This document shows positions 35,438-44,274 of a stretch of 64,000 nt of DNA, piece by piece (the stretch's first letter is position 1; each line of letters starts with the position of its first letter). The notes under the pieces are model-generated. The model was not told the DNA's origin, did no database searches, and was given only the letters and a program-made list of their open reading frames with translations. The position numbers were made by a program, and so were the translations under genes. The stretch spans positions 1-64,000 of the forward strand of contig CAMDJV010000012.1 of the NCBI GenBank assembly GCA_945901085.1, written 5' to 3'. This stretch comes from Rhodovarius crocodyli. GTDB taxonomy: Bacteria; Pseudomonadota; Alphaproteobacteria; Acetobacterales; Acetobacteraceae.

Positions 35438-37255
35438 TTAGGCGGTTTTGGGCGGCGTTGCACCTGTCTTGGGCGGGGGCAGGTCCAATTTGATGGAAAG
35501 TTCCTTCAGGCGCAGGGCTTCGACCGGGGCCGGGGCCCCCATCATCAGATCCTCGGCCTGCTGGTTCATCGGGAAGAGGATGACCTCGCGGATATTGGGC
35601 TCATCGGCCAGCAGCATGACGATACGGTCGATACCCGGGGCCGAGCCACCATGCGGCGGCGCGCCGTAACGGAAGGCGTTGAGCATGCCGCCGAAGCGCG
35701 CCTCGACCACATCGGGGCCATAGCCGGCGATTTCGAAGGCGCGGAGCATGATTTCCGGGCGATGGTTGCGGATGGCGCCGGAGCTGAGTTCGATGCCATT
35801 GCACACGATATCGTATTGATAGGCCTTGATATCGAGCGGGTTCATGGTGTTCAGCGCCTCCAGCTCGCCCTGCGGCATGCTGAAGGGGTTGTGGCTGAAA
35901 TCGATCAGCCCAGTTTCCTCGTTCAGTTCGTACATGGGGAAATCGGTGACCCAGCAGAAGCGATAGGCGTTTTCCTCATAGAGGCCGAGTTCCTGGCCGA
36001 TGCGGTTGCGTGCCTTGCCGGCGAGTTTGGCGGCCTCCAGCTCCTTGCCGGCGGAGAAGAAGACGGCGTCGCCATCCTTCAGGCCGCAGGCGGCTTTGAT
36101 GGCGGCCACGCGCTCGGGCTCGAGGTTTTTCGCGATCGGGCCCACCGCCTCGCCATTGGCGAAGGAGATGTAGCCCAGGCCGCCCGCGCCCTCGCTGCGC
36201 GCCCATTCATTCTGGCTGTCGAAGAAGGAGCGCGGGCGGGCGGCCGCACCGGGGGCGGGAATGGCGCGGACCACGCCGCCGCCGGCCGTCACCTTGGCAA
36301 AGAGGCCAAAGGCACCGCCGGCGAAATGCGCCGTCACATCGGTGATGCGCAGCGGGTTGCGCAGATCAGGCTTGTCGGAGCCGAATTCCAGCATCGCCAT
36401 GTCATAGGGGATGCGCGGGAAGGGGGCGGGGGTCACCACCCGCTTCGCGCCGGTAAAGCCGTTGAACTCCTCGAAGACGCCGGCCAGCACCGGCTCGATG
36501 GCGGCGAAGACGTCTTCCTGGGTGACAAAGCTCATCTCGAAATCGAGCTGGTAGAATTCGCCCGGGCTGCGGTCGGCGCGGGAGGCCTCATCGCGGAAGC
36601 AGGGGGCGATTTGGAAGTAGCGGTCAAAGCCCGCCACCATGGCCAATTGCTTGAATTGCTGCGGGGCCTGCGGCAGGGCGTAGAATTTGCCGGGGTGGTT
36701 GCGGGCAGGCACCAGGAAGTCGCGCGCGCCTTCGGGCGAGGATGCGGTGAGGATGGGCGTCTGGAATTCTGTGAAACCCTGCTCGATCATCCGCCGGCGG
36801 ATGGAGGCGATCACGCCGCTGCGCAGCAGCAGGTTGCGGTGCTGGCGCTCGCGCCGCAGGTCCAGGAAGCGGTAGCGCAGGCGGAGTTCCTCGGGGAATT
36901 CCTGCTCGCCGGCGACCTGGATGGGCAGCACTTCGGCCGCGCCCTGCACAATAAGCTCGCGCACCCGCATCTCGATGGCGCCGGTGGGCAGCCTTTCGTT
37001 CACCGTGCCGCCCTCGCGCGCCACCACATCGCCGGTCAGCGTCACCACGCTTTCCGGGCGCAGCTTGTCGGCCGCTTCGAAGACCGGGGAATTGGGCGTC
37101 ACCACGCATTGGGTGAGGCCGTAATGGTCCCGCAGATCGATGAAGAGCAGACCGCCATGGTCGCGCTTGCGGTGCACCCATCCGGAAAGGCGGGCAGTTT
37201 GGCCCGCGTGCTCGGCGCGGAGCGCGCCGCAGGTATGGGTGCGGTAGGCGTGCAT
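35438..37255 (-). CDS. aspS: Aspartyl-tRNA synthetase
   Basis: A 605-residue class IIb synthetase of the bacterial type. It has an N-terminal OB anticodon domain ([19 protein letters not shown]), motif 2 with [19 protein letters not shown], the bacterial insertion domain, and motif 3 [14 protein letters not shown] near residue 550. Alphaproteobacterial enzymes of this type often charge both Asp and Asn tRNAs; that is not tested here. A TTGACA hexamer lies on the minus strand 54-59 bases upstream, without a clear -10. It precedes eipB. Confidence 0.97.
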   Translation of the reverse strand: MHAYRTHTCGALRAEHAGQTARLSGWVHRKRDHGGLLFIDLRDHYGLTQCVVTPNSPVFEAADKLRPESVVTLTGDVVAREGGTVNERLPTGAIEMRVRELIVQGAAEVLPIQVAGEQEFPEELRLRYRFLDLRRERQHRNLLLRSGVIASIRRRMIEQGFTEFQTPILTASSPEGARDFLVPARNHPGKFYALPQAPQQFKQLAMVAGFDRYFQIAPCFRDEASRADRSPGEFYQLDFEMSFVTQEDVFAAIEPVLAGVFEEFNGFTGAKRVVTPAPFPRIPYDMAMLEFGSDKPDLRNPLRITDVTAHFAGGAFGLFAKVTAGGGVVRAIPAPGAAARPRSFFDSQNEWARSEGAGGLGYISFANGEAVGPIAKNLEPERVAAIKAACGLKDGDAVFFSAGKELEAAKLAGKARNRIGQELGLYEENAYRFCWVTDFPMYELNEETGLIDFSHNPFSMPQGELEALNTMNPLDIKAYQYDIVCNGIELSSGAIRNHRPEIMLRAFEIAGYGPDVVEARFGGMLNAFRYGAPPHGGSAPGIDRIVMLLADEPNIREVILFPMNQQAEDLMMGAPAPVEALRLKELSIKLDLPPPKTGATPPKTA

Positions 37256-37325
37256 GGGTAACCCTGGTCTGATTTTAGGACCCCCTACAGGGGCCAGAGA
37301 GATTTCTCTGTCAAGCGCGGGGCGC

Positions 37326-38021
37326 TCAGCCCTCGGCTTCCTGCAGCCAGCGCGCCACCAGCCCGGCCAGCACCGCGCCCAGGATGGGCGCCACCCAGAA
37401 GACCCAAAGCTGCGGCAAAGCCCAAGCCCCCTCGGCGAATAAGGCCGGCCCCAGGCTGCGTGCCGGATTGACCGAGGTGTTGCTGACAGGAATGGAAATC
37501 AGGTGAATCAGGGTCAGCCCCAGGCCGATGGGGATGGGTGCGAAGCCTGCCGGCGCCGCGGTGGAGGTGGCGCCCAGGATGATGGTGAGAAAAAAGAAGG
37601 TCATCGCGATTTCGGTGATGATGACCGCGTTCATCGAGAAGCCGCCCGGCGAATGCGCGCCAAACCCATTGGCGGCAAACCCGCCCGCGCCGGCAAAGCC
37701 CGCCGCCCCGGATGCGATGGTGAAGAGCAGGAAGGCCCCCGCGCAAGCGCCGGCACATTGCGCGATGATGTAGCCCGGCGCCTCCTCAAAGGGGAACCGC
37801 CCTGCCGCCACCAGGCCGCAGGTCACCGCCGGGTTGAGGTGGCAGCCACTGACATGGCCAATGGCATAGGCCATGGTCAGCACCGTCAGGCCAAAGGCGA
37901 AGGAGACGCCCACCAGACCAATGCCCACCTCTGGAAACTTTGCCGCCAGCACGGCGCTGCCGCAGCCGCCGAGCACGAGCCAGAGCGTGCCGATGAATTC
38001 AGCCGCCAGTTTTTTCGTCAT
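37326..38021 (-). CDS. aqpZ: Aquaporin Z
   Basis: A 231-residue six-helix channel with two NPA motifs, GCHLNPAVT near residue 64 and NTSVNPARS near residue 185, the second followed by the selectivity Arg. The His and Arg pattern is that of water-selective aquaporins rather than glycerol facilitators. It is expected in the inner membrane. It lies upstream of aspS on the same strand with 70 bases between and diverges from rnd. Confidence 0.94.
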   Translation of the reverse strand: MTKKLAAEFIGTLWLVLGGCGSAVLAAKFPEVGIGLVGVSFAFGLTVLTMAYAIGHVSGCHLNPAVTCGLVAAGRFPFEEAPGYIIAQCAGACAGAFLLFTIASGAAGFAGAGGFAANGFGAHSPGGFSMNAVIITEIAMTFFFLTIILGATSTAAPAGFAPIPIGLGLTLIHLISIPVSNTSVNPARSLGPALFAEGAWALPQLWVFWVAPILGAVLAGLVARWLQEAEG

Positions 38022-38116
38022 TGCCTTGTCTCCCTAGCCTTTCCTGTCGTGGCTCAGTCGCTGTAAAATCGAATATTCCGTCTTGCGCCCTCGGCCCCAT
38101 GCTCTAGTTGCGGGGC

Positions 38117-39298
38117 ATGCAGCGCCCCGAACCCCTCGCATTCCCGCCCACCCGCCTGGTCACCACCAGCATGGAACTCGCCGAGCTTTGCGCCCGCCTC
38201 GCCACGGAAGGTTTCGTGACGGTGGACACGGAGTTCATGCGCGAGCGGACCTATTGGCCGGAGCTCTGCGTGGTGCAGTTGGGCGGAAGCGAGGATGTGG
38301 CCGTGGTTGATGCGCAAGCCGAAGGCCTTGACCTTTCGCCTCTTGGGCATCTTTTGGCCAATCCCAATGTCGTGAAGGTGTTCCACGCCGCGCGGCAGGA
38401 TGTGGAAATCTTTCTGCTCAAATACGGCGCCGTGCCCACGCCGATGTTCGACACCCAAATCGCTGCCATGGTGGCCGGCTATGGCGACCAGGCCAGTTAT
38501 GACAGCCTCGCCCGCGGCCTCGCCGGTGCTGCAATCGACAAGGCGCATCGCTTTTCCGACTGGTCGGCCCGGCCGCTCTCGGAGGCGCAGGTGGATTACG
38601 CCGCCGCCGATGTCACCCATTTGCGGGTGATTTATCAGAAGCTGGTCGAGCAATTGTCGCGCGAGGGGCGGCTCGATTGGGTGGCGGCGGAAATGGCCGC
38701 GCTGCAAGACCCGGCCGGCTATATCCAGGCGCCGGAGACGGCATGGGAAAAGCTGCGCCCACGCACCGGAAACCGGCGTTTTCTCAGCATTTTACGCGCT
38801 GTGGCGGCCTGGCGCGAACGCGAGGCGCAGCGCATCAATATTCCCCGCCAACGGCTGGTGAAGGACGAGACGCTGCTGGAGATTGCCGCCACCACGCCTT
38901 CCAACGCCGCCGAGCTGGCCCGCGCGCGGGGCATTTCCGAGGGTTTTGCCAAGGGCAAATCTGGCCTGTCGCTGGTGGCGGCCATTGCCGAGGCGCGGGC
39001 GCTGCCCGATACCGCCCTGCCGGAGATGCGCGAGAACCGGCCCGGCCCCGTCGCCTCGCCCGCGCTGGTGGCGCTGCTGAAGGTGCTGCTGGCGGCCAAG
39101 AGCGAGGCGCATAACGTCGCCCCCCGCCTGCTGGCCAATAGCGAGGATCTTGACCGTCTGGCCACCGAGGCCGCGCCGGATGTGCCGGCACTGAAGGGGT
39201 GGAGGCGCGAGGTTTTTGGCGAGGCCGCGCTGGCGCTCAAGGCGGGGCGGCTGGCGCTGGGGGTGGATGGCCGGCGGGTCAAGCTCCTCGAAACGTGA
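38117..39298 (+). CDS. rnd: Ribonuclease D
   Basis: A 393-residue 3'-5' exoribonuclease that trims tRNA precursors. The DEDD catalytic residues appear in VTVDTEFMRE, FHAARQDVEIF, and VDYAAADVTHL, with FDTQIAAMVAGYG between. An HRDC domain follows from about residue 215. ATG 38117 is used; an in-frame TTG three codons earlier is possible. Confidence 0.94.
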   Translation: MQRPEPLAFPPTRLVTTSMELAELCARLATEGFVTVDTEFMRERTYWPELCVVQLGGSEDVAVVDAQAEGLDLSPLGHLLANPNVVKVFHAARQDVEIFLLKYGAVPTPMFDTQIAAMVAGYGDQASYDSLARGLAGAAIDKAHRFSDWSARPLSEAQVDYAAADVTHLRVIYQKLVEQLSREGRLDWVAAEMAALQDPAGYIQAPETAWEKLRPRTGNRRFLSILRAVAAWREREAQRINIPRQRLVKDETLLEIAATTPSNAAELARARGISEGFAKGKSGLSLVAAIAEARALPDTALPEMRENRPGPVASPALVALLKVLLAAKSEAHNVAPRLLANSEDLDRLATEAAPDVPALKGWRREVFGEAALALKAGRLALGVDGRRVKLLET

Positions 39299-39359
39299 TC
39301 CCCCAGGCGCTGCTTTAATCTGGCATTAGTTTCCCTGCCCTAGATTTCTGGGGCACGAT

Positions 39360-41003
39360 ATGGGGGCGCTCATGCAGTCGGCGATACATAGCATCGGCCA
39401 TTTGGGCGCGATGGAGCGTTACGTCGCTTTTGCCTTTGCTGCAGCCGAGATGCTGGTGGAGACAGATTGTCATGGCCATATCATCTTCGCCACCGGGGCC
39501 TTCCGCGCACGGCTGAACCTGCCGCCTGAGGCGGTGTTGGGCATGCCGGTGTCTGATCTCATCGCGCTGAAGGACCGCGGCGCCTTCCACACCGCCCTGG
39601 CCATGCTGCCAGTGCGCGGCCGGCTGGAGCCCTCGGCCATTGCGCTGAGTGATGACAATGCCACGCCCTTTGTCGTCTCGGGCCTGTATCTCGACATGCC
39701 AGGCCATCCCAGGCGGCTATGCCTGAGCTTCGCGCCACCTCCGGTGCCCATCGCGCCCGGCGCCACGCCGTGCGGCCCCGCTGCCATGCTGCGCGATGTG
39801 GAGGGCCGGATTCGCCGCGCCGCGGCGGATAGGCGGGCCCTACCACCCGACCGGCTGGGGTTGATCGAGATCAGCGGCGCCACGCCGGATACCCTGCTGC
39901 CGCATATCAACCGGGTGCTGGAGCGCGATGGCGGCGCTTTGGCGACGGAGGTGGCGCCCGGCCGCTTCAGCGTGATGCCAGGTGAAGGCGCCAAGCTGCC
40001 CGACCTGTCAGGCCTGGGCGATGCGCTGGACGCCATGATGCCCAGCCAGGGCCTGCGCAATGCCCTGCGGATTGATACCCTGCCGCTATCCATGGGGGGG
40101 CTTTCGCCCGTCCAATCGGCCCGGGCGATACGCTACTGCCTGTCGGTCTTCGCCTCCGGCGGCAGCAAGGCGGTGTATGAGGAGGGGTTTGGTGCAGGCT
40201 TGGCCGGCTTTGTGGAGGACGTGGCGATGCGCAGCCAGACCCTTCGCCGCGCGCTGGAGGGGCGTAATTTCAGCCTGGAATTCCAGCCCATCTGCGCGCT
40301 GGGCGATGGCAGGCTGCACCATTACGAGGCGCTGCTGCGGCCCCAAAAGGGCATTCTGGGCCCCAATGGCGGGCCGGCGGAATTCGTCAATCTGGCGGAA
40401 ATGGTCGGCCTGACCGAGGAATTGGACCTTGCCGTACTGGAACAGGCCATGCAGGCCACTCCGCAGCTCAATGCCGGGGAGCATATCGCGGTCAATATCT
40501 CTGGCCTGTCGATGCAGAGCCCGGCCTTTCGCAGCCGCCTCCGCGCCGCGTTGGATTCCTCCCCCAGGGCCGCTGCCCGCCTCATGGTCGAGTTGACGGA
40601 AAGTGCTGAGATTGAGCACGAGGCCGCCGCGCGGGACACGATGCAGGAATTGCGCGGGCGCGGCGTGCCGATCTGCCTGGATGATTTCGGCGCCGGTGCG
40701 GCGGCATTCCGCTACCTCAAGAGCTTCCCGATTGATTACGTGAAGGTCGATGGCAGCTTTGTTGCCGCGGCCATGCAGCAGGAGCGGGATCGCAGCTTCA
40801 TCGCCGCCATGGTCGATCTCTCACTCGCGGTCGGCGCCAAGGTCATCGCCGAATGTATCGAAACCGCCGAACATGCCGCTTTGATGAAGCGCTTAGGCGC
40901 GGATTATGGCCAGGGCTGGCATCTCGGCCGGCCCGGGGCGATTCGCCCGCCCCGACCGGTGCTCGCATGTCGCCCCCAGGGCGTTAAGGAGGAATGGGCC
41001 TGA
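39360..41003 (+). CDS. PAS-EAL domain protein, probable cyclic-di-GMP phosphodiesterase
   Basis: A 547-residue cytoplasmic protein. Residues ~20-120 look like a PAS sensor (AAAEMLVETDCHGHIIFATG). Residues ~130-280 have no clear motif and no GGDEF. The EAL domain spans ~290-530 with YEALLRP, the metal residues in NISG, ELTES, DDFGAG and KVDGSF, and IAECIET before the QGWHLGRP end (usually QGYxxGRP). The complete set implies active hydrolysis of cyclic-di-GMP. The ligand of the PAS domain is unknown. Confidence 0.88.
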   Translation: MGALMQSAIHSIGHLGAMERYVAFAFAAAEMLVETDCHGHIIFATGAFRARLNLPPEAVLGMPVSDLIALKDRGAFHTALAMLPVRGRLEPSAIALSDDNATPFVVSGLYLDMPGHPRRLCLSFAPPPVPIAPGATPCGPAAMLRDVEGRIRRAAADRRALPPDRLGLIEISGATPDTLLPHINRVLERDGGALATEVAPGRFSVMPGEGAKLPDLSGLGDALDAMMPSQGLRNALRIDTLPLSMGGLSPVQSARAIRYCLSVFASGGSKAVYEEGFGAGLAGFVEDVAMRSQTLRRALEGRNFSLEFQPICALGDGRLHHYEALLRPQKGILGPNGGPAEFVNLAEMVGLTEELDLAVLEQAMQATPQLNAGEHIAVNISGLSMQSPAFRSRLRAALDSSPRAAARLMVELTESAEIEHEAAARDTMQELRGRGVPICLDDFGAGAAAFRYLKSFPIDYVKVDGSFVAAAMQQERDRSFIAAMVDLSLAVGAKVIAECIETAEHAALMKRLGADYGQGWHLGRPGAIRPPRPVLACRPQGVKEEWA

Positions 41004-41023
41004 AGGCGCCACGCGCCTCCAAG

Positions 41024-42061
41024 TTAGCCGGTTGATTCTTCAATGAAAATCTGCACCGCCTGGAACAAGGCGCCGCGATTGCGCTCCATCCACATGCCAT
41101 GCGTGCCCTCGCCCAGCAGCACCAGCCGCTTGCCCGTGCTCGCTGTGAGCAGCGGGAAGAGCGTATTGGCCATATAGGGGGGCGTATCCTGGTCCCATTC
41201 GCCCAGCACCAGCAGGGTGGGGGCGGTGATCTTCGCGGGGTCGTAGAAGGGCCGGCCGGCAGCCCAGTATTCGCGGCCATCGGCCACGCTGCCATTGGGC
41301 GCGCGCAGGGCTGCGGGGTTGCGGCGCATGCCTTCAGGGTCGGTCGCCCAGGTCACGCCGGCCCAATGCTCGAACCAGCCGGGCGGTACCAGAGTGGCGC
41401 GTGCCGCCTCGGGCACGCCGGCGCCGCGGCGGGCGCGCGCCGCCTCCTGCGTCACGAAACGATAGGCCCCCAGCGCCCCGCCAGGATCGGCCAGCGAGGC
41501 ACCCTGGCGCAGCCAGACCGGCGCGTAGAGCACCAGGCGTTCCACCAAGGTCGGGTTATCGGCGGCGAAGCGGCCCATCAGCGCAGTGCCCCAGGAATAA
41601 CCCAGATGGGTCAATTTCGGCAGCGCGCGGCGCTCGCGGATGAAGGCGGCGGCGCGGGCAATATCGGCCACCGCCTGCTCGCCGCGCACCAGGGGCGGGT
41701 TGGCCTCGGCCGGCTGCGACATTTCCGGCGGGCGGGTGCTGCGGCCATAGCCGCGCAGGTCCAGGCACCAGACATCAAAGCCCCGGCCGGCGATGTAATC
41801 CATCCAGGACAGCCCGCCCAAGGGCAGGTCGAAGGCGGTTGAGGCCGGGTAGGTGGCGCCATGCACCATCAGCAGGGTGCGGCCAGGGGTGAAGCTGGCC
41901 AAGCTTTCCGGCCGCTTATTGCGCAGAAACACCTCTTGGCCATCGCCCACCGGCACCATGAATTCCTCGGTGACGATTCGCGGCGCCTGGGCCTGGGCGC
42001 CGCGGGTGAGGAATACCGGGGTGGCCAAGCTGGGGGCGGCCAGGATTGCGCGTCGGTTCAT
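41024..42061 (-). CDS. Secreted alpha/beta hydrolase
   Basis: A 345-residue enzyme with an N-terminal signal containing MNRRAILAAPSL and ending near GAQAQ. The catalytic Ser is in GYSWGTAL, the oxyanion HG in MVHGATYPAS, the acid in VLGEWDQDTP and the His in GEGTHGMW. This is a peroxidase or esterase-like fold with unknown substrate. The start at 42061 makes the signal peptide begin correctly. Confidence 0.86.
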   Translation of the reverse strand: MNRRAILAAPSLATPVFLTRGAQAQAPRIVTEEFMVPVGDGQEVFLRNKRPESLASFTPGRTLLMVHGATYPASTAFDLPLGGLSWMDYIAGRGFDVWCLDLRGYGRSTRPPEMSQPAEANPPLVRGEQAVADIARAAAFIRERRALPKLTHLGYSWGTALMGRFAADNPTLVERLVLYAPVWLRQGASLADPGGALGAYRFVTQEAARARRGAGVPEAARATLVPPGWFEHWAGVTWATDPEGMRRNPAALRAPNGSVADGREYWAAGRPFYDPAKITAPTLLVLGEWDQDTPPYMANTLFPLLTASTGKRLVLLGEGTHGMWMERNRGALFQAVQIFIEESTG

Positions 42062-42125
42062 GCCAGAAATCTCCCTCGATAAGCCCATACTAGCGCAATC
42101 TTCTCACCGCGCCCACGGGATGGAT

Positions 42126-42155
42126 TTGGACATTTCCGCGTCGGCTCCCTAGAAT
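42126..42155 (+). promoter_or_regulatory. Possible hrcA promoter
   Basis: TTGGAC (42126-42131), an 18-base spacer, then TAGAAT (42150-42155). The predicted transcript start falls within a base or two of ATG 42163, so hrcA may be a leaderless message. No CIRCE inverted repeat is visible nearby. Confidence 0.4.
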
Positions 42156-42162
42156 GTGCACA

Positions 42163-43242
42163 ATGCACACGCCCCCTTTCCGGGCCGCTGCGCCCTTACT
42201 CAGCTCCTCGGCCCTCGATGGCCGCGGCACCGCCATTCTGCGCGAGTTGGTCGAGCTCTATGTCCATACCGGCGAGCCGGTGGGCAGCCGCACCTTGTCG
42301 CGCCGCTTGCCGATGGGGCTTTCGCCCGCCTCCATCCGCAATGTGATGAGCGATTTGGAGGAGGCGGGGCTGATTTATGCGCCGCATACCTCCGCGGGCC
42401 GCCTGCCCACCGATCGGGGCTTGCGGCTTTTTGTCGATGGTTTGCTGGAATTCGGTGATTTGGGCGAGGCGGAGCGCGAGGCGATTTCCGCCCGCTGCGC
42501 CGCGCATGGCCGCTCGCTGCAAGACACGCTGGCCGAGGCGGGGCAGATGCTCAGTGGCCTCGCCGGTGCCGCCGGGCTGGTGGTGGCGCCGAAATCCGAG
42601 GCGGTGGTCAAGCATGTGGAATTCGTCCCCCTCGGCCCGGGCCGCGCGCTGGTGGTGCTGGTGGGCGCCGATGGCCAGGTGGAGAACCGCGTCATCGAGG
42701 TGCCGGCGGGGTTGCCGCCGAATTCGCTGGTGCAGGCCAGCAATTATCTCAATGCCCGCCTCGCCGGCCGCACGCTGGAGGAACTGCGCGAGGATGTCGG
42801 CACCGAAGTCGCTGCCAATCGCACCGCGCTGGATGCGCTGACCAATCAGGTGGTTGAGGCGGGGCTGGGCACGCTGGCCGGCGGCAGTGCGGCCTCGGGC
42901 GGCAGCCTGATCCTACGCGGCCAGGCCCGGCTGCTGGAAAACCTGGACCATATGGCCCGGGTGCATGAAATTCAGGCGCTGTTCGAGCGGCTGGAGGCGC
43001 AGGAGACCACGCTGCGCCTGCTGGAAATGGCGCAGCAGGGTGAGGGGGTGAAGATTTTCATCGGCGCTGAGAATGGCGTGTTCAGCTCGGCTGGCCTGTC
43101 TATGGTGGTGGCGCCGTTCAAGAATGCGCAGCAGAAGATCGTGGGCGCGATTGGCGTGATCGGCCCGACCAGGATCAATTATGGCCGGGTGATTCCCGTG
43201 GTGGATTACACGGCGCGGGTGCTGGGGCGGCTGCTCGGCTGA
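42163..43242 (+). CDS. hrcA: Heat-inducible transcription repressor HrcA
   Basis: A 359-residue repressor of chaperone genes through CIRCE operators. The winged-helix part shows LRELVELYVHTGEPVGSRTL and SPASIRNVMSDLEEAGLI, followed by PHTSAGRLPTDRGLR. The C-terminal domain contains GPTRINYGRVIPVVDYTARVL. I use ATG 42163, three codons after another ATG, because of the promoter position. grpE, the usual next gene, is absent; a TctC receptor follows instead. Confidence 0.95.
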   Translation: MHTPPFRAAAPLLSSSALDGRGTAILRELVELYVHTGEPVGSRTLSRRLPMGLSPASIRNVMSDLEEAGLIYAPHTSAGRLPTDRGLRLFVDGLLEFGDLGEAEREAISARCAAHGRSLQDTLAEAGQMLSGLAGAAGLVVAPKSEAVVKHVEFVPLGPGRALVVLVGADGQVENRVIEVPAGLPPNSLVQASNYLNARLAGRTLEELREDVGTEVAANRTALDALTNQVVEAGLGTLAGGSAASGGSLILRGQARLLENLDHMARVHEIQALFERLEAQETTLRLLEMAQQGEGVKIFIGAENGVFSSAGLSMVVAPFKNAQQKIVGAIGVIGPTRINYGRVIPVVDYTARVLGRLLG

Positions 43243-43302
43243 TTTTGCTGGCGTATGGCCCCGGCTCCAGGCCAGCATGGCCCTCAAATGGAGGGAACCA
43301 AA

Positions 43303-44274
43303 ATGTCCATCAGCCGCCGCACCGCGCTGGCCTTGCCCATGGCTGCCCCGGCACTGGCCCCTGCCCTGGCCCAGGCGCCCTGGCCGGCGCAGACCGTGCG
43401 CTACATCAACCCCTACCCGCCCGGCGGGCCGACGGACACGCTCTCCCGCCGGCTGTGCCAAAAGCTGACGGAGCTTTCCGGGCAGCAATTCATCGTCGAG
43501 AACCGCTCCGGCGCGGGCGGCAATGTGGGGGTGGATGTGGTGGCGAAGTCGCGGCCCGATGGCTATACGCTGGGCCTGGGCGGCATTGCCAGCCATGGCG
43601 TGGCGCCGAGCATGTATGCCTCGCTGCCCTTCGATGTGGCGCGGGATTTTTCTTATATCTCAGGCATGTGGCAACTGCCCAATCTGCTGGCTGTCAATCT
43701 GGACCTGCCGGTGCAGAATGTGGCCGAGCTGATTGCCCTGGCCCGGGCGCGGCCGGGGGAGCTGACCTTTGGCTCGGCCGGCCCCGGCACCTCGCTGCAT
43801 CTGGCGGGTGAGATGTTCAACCTGATGGCCGGGGTGCGGATGGTGCATGTGCCCTATCGCGGCAGCGCCCCGGCGCAGCTCGATTTGCTGGCGGGGCGGG
43901 TGAGCATGATGTTCGATAATATCCCGGGCACGCTCACCCTCAGCCGGCAGGGGCGGGTGCGGCCGCTGGGTGTCACCTCGGCCGGGCGCAGCCCCGCCGC
44001 ACCCGATATCCCGGCGATTTCGGAAACCCTGCCCGGCTTTGATGTGGTGAGCTGGACCTGCCTGATCGGCCCGGCCGGCATCCCCAGCCCCGTCATCACC
44101 CGCCTGTCTGGCCTGATGCGCGAGGCGCTTGCCGCGCCGGATCTGCAGGCCAGCTATCTGGAATTGGGCGCCTCGGCCTGGTTCACCACGCCGGAGGAGA
44201 CGGCGAATTATCAGGCGCGCAGCCAGGCGGCGCTGGCGCCGGTGGTCAGGGCGGCGGGGCTGCGGGCGGATTAG
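43303..44274 (+). CDS. TctC/Bug family receptor downstream of hrcA
   Basis: A 323-residue secreted receptor: signal MSISRRTALALPMAAPALA, mature start with INPYPPGGPTDTLS, ENRSGAGGNVG, FGSAGPGTSLHL, HVPYRGSAP. ATG 43303 has GAGGGA 9 bases upstream. It shares 29 bases of its 3' end with the convergent mdoH gene. It lies 60 bases after hrcA. Confidence 0.92.
   Translation: MSISRRTALALPMAAPALAPALAQAPWPAQTVRYINPYPPGGPTDTLSRRLCQKLTELSGQQFIVENRSGAGGNVGVDVVAKSRPDGYTLGLGGIASHGVAPSMYASLPFDVARDFSYISGMWQLPNLLAVNLDLPVQNVAELIALARARPGELTFGSAGPGTSLHLAGEMFNLMAGVRMVHVPYRGSAPAQLDLLAGRVSMMFDNIPGTLTLSRQGRVRPLGVTSAGRSPAAPDIPAISETLPGFDVVSWTCLIGPAGIPSPVITRLSGLMREALAAPDLQASYLELGASAWFTTPEETANYQARSQAALAPVVRAAGLRAD

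Noticed and set aside
34601-37261. An 886-codon plus-strand open frame
   Set aside because: It is antisense to aspS and eipB, both of which are clear; long shadow frames are common at this GC content.
37256-37325. Hairpins and a TTGACA between aqpZ and aspS as a terminator/promoter pair
   Set aside because: No T tract follows the hairpins and no -10 of acceptable match lies at the right distance, so I do not annotate either.
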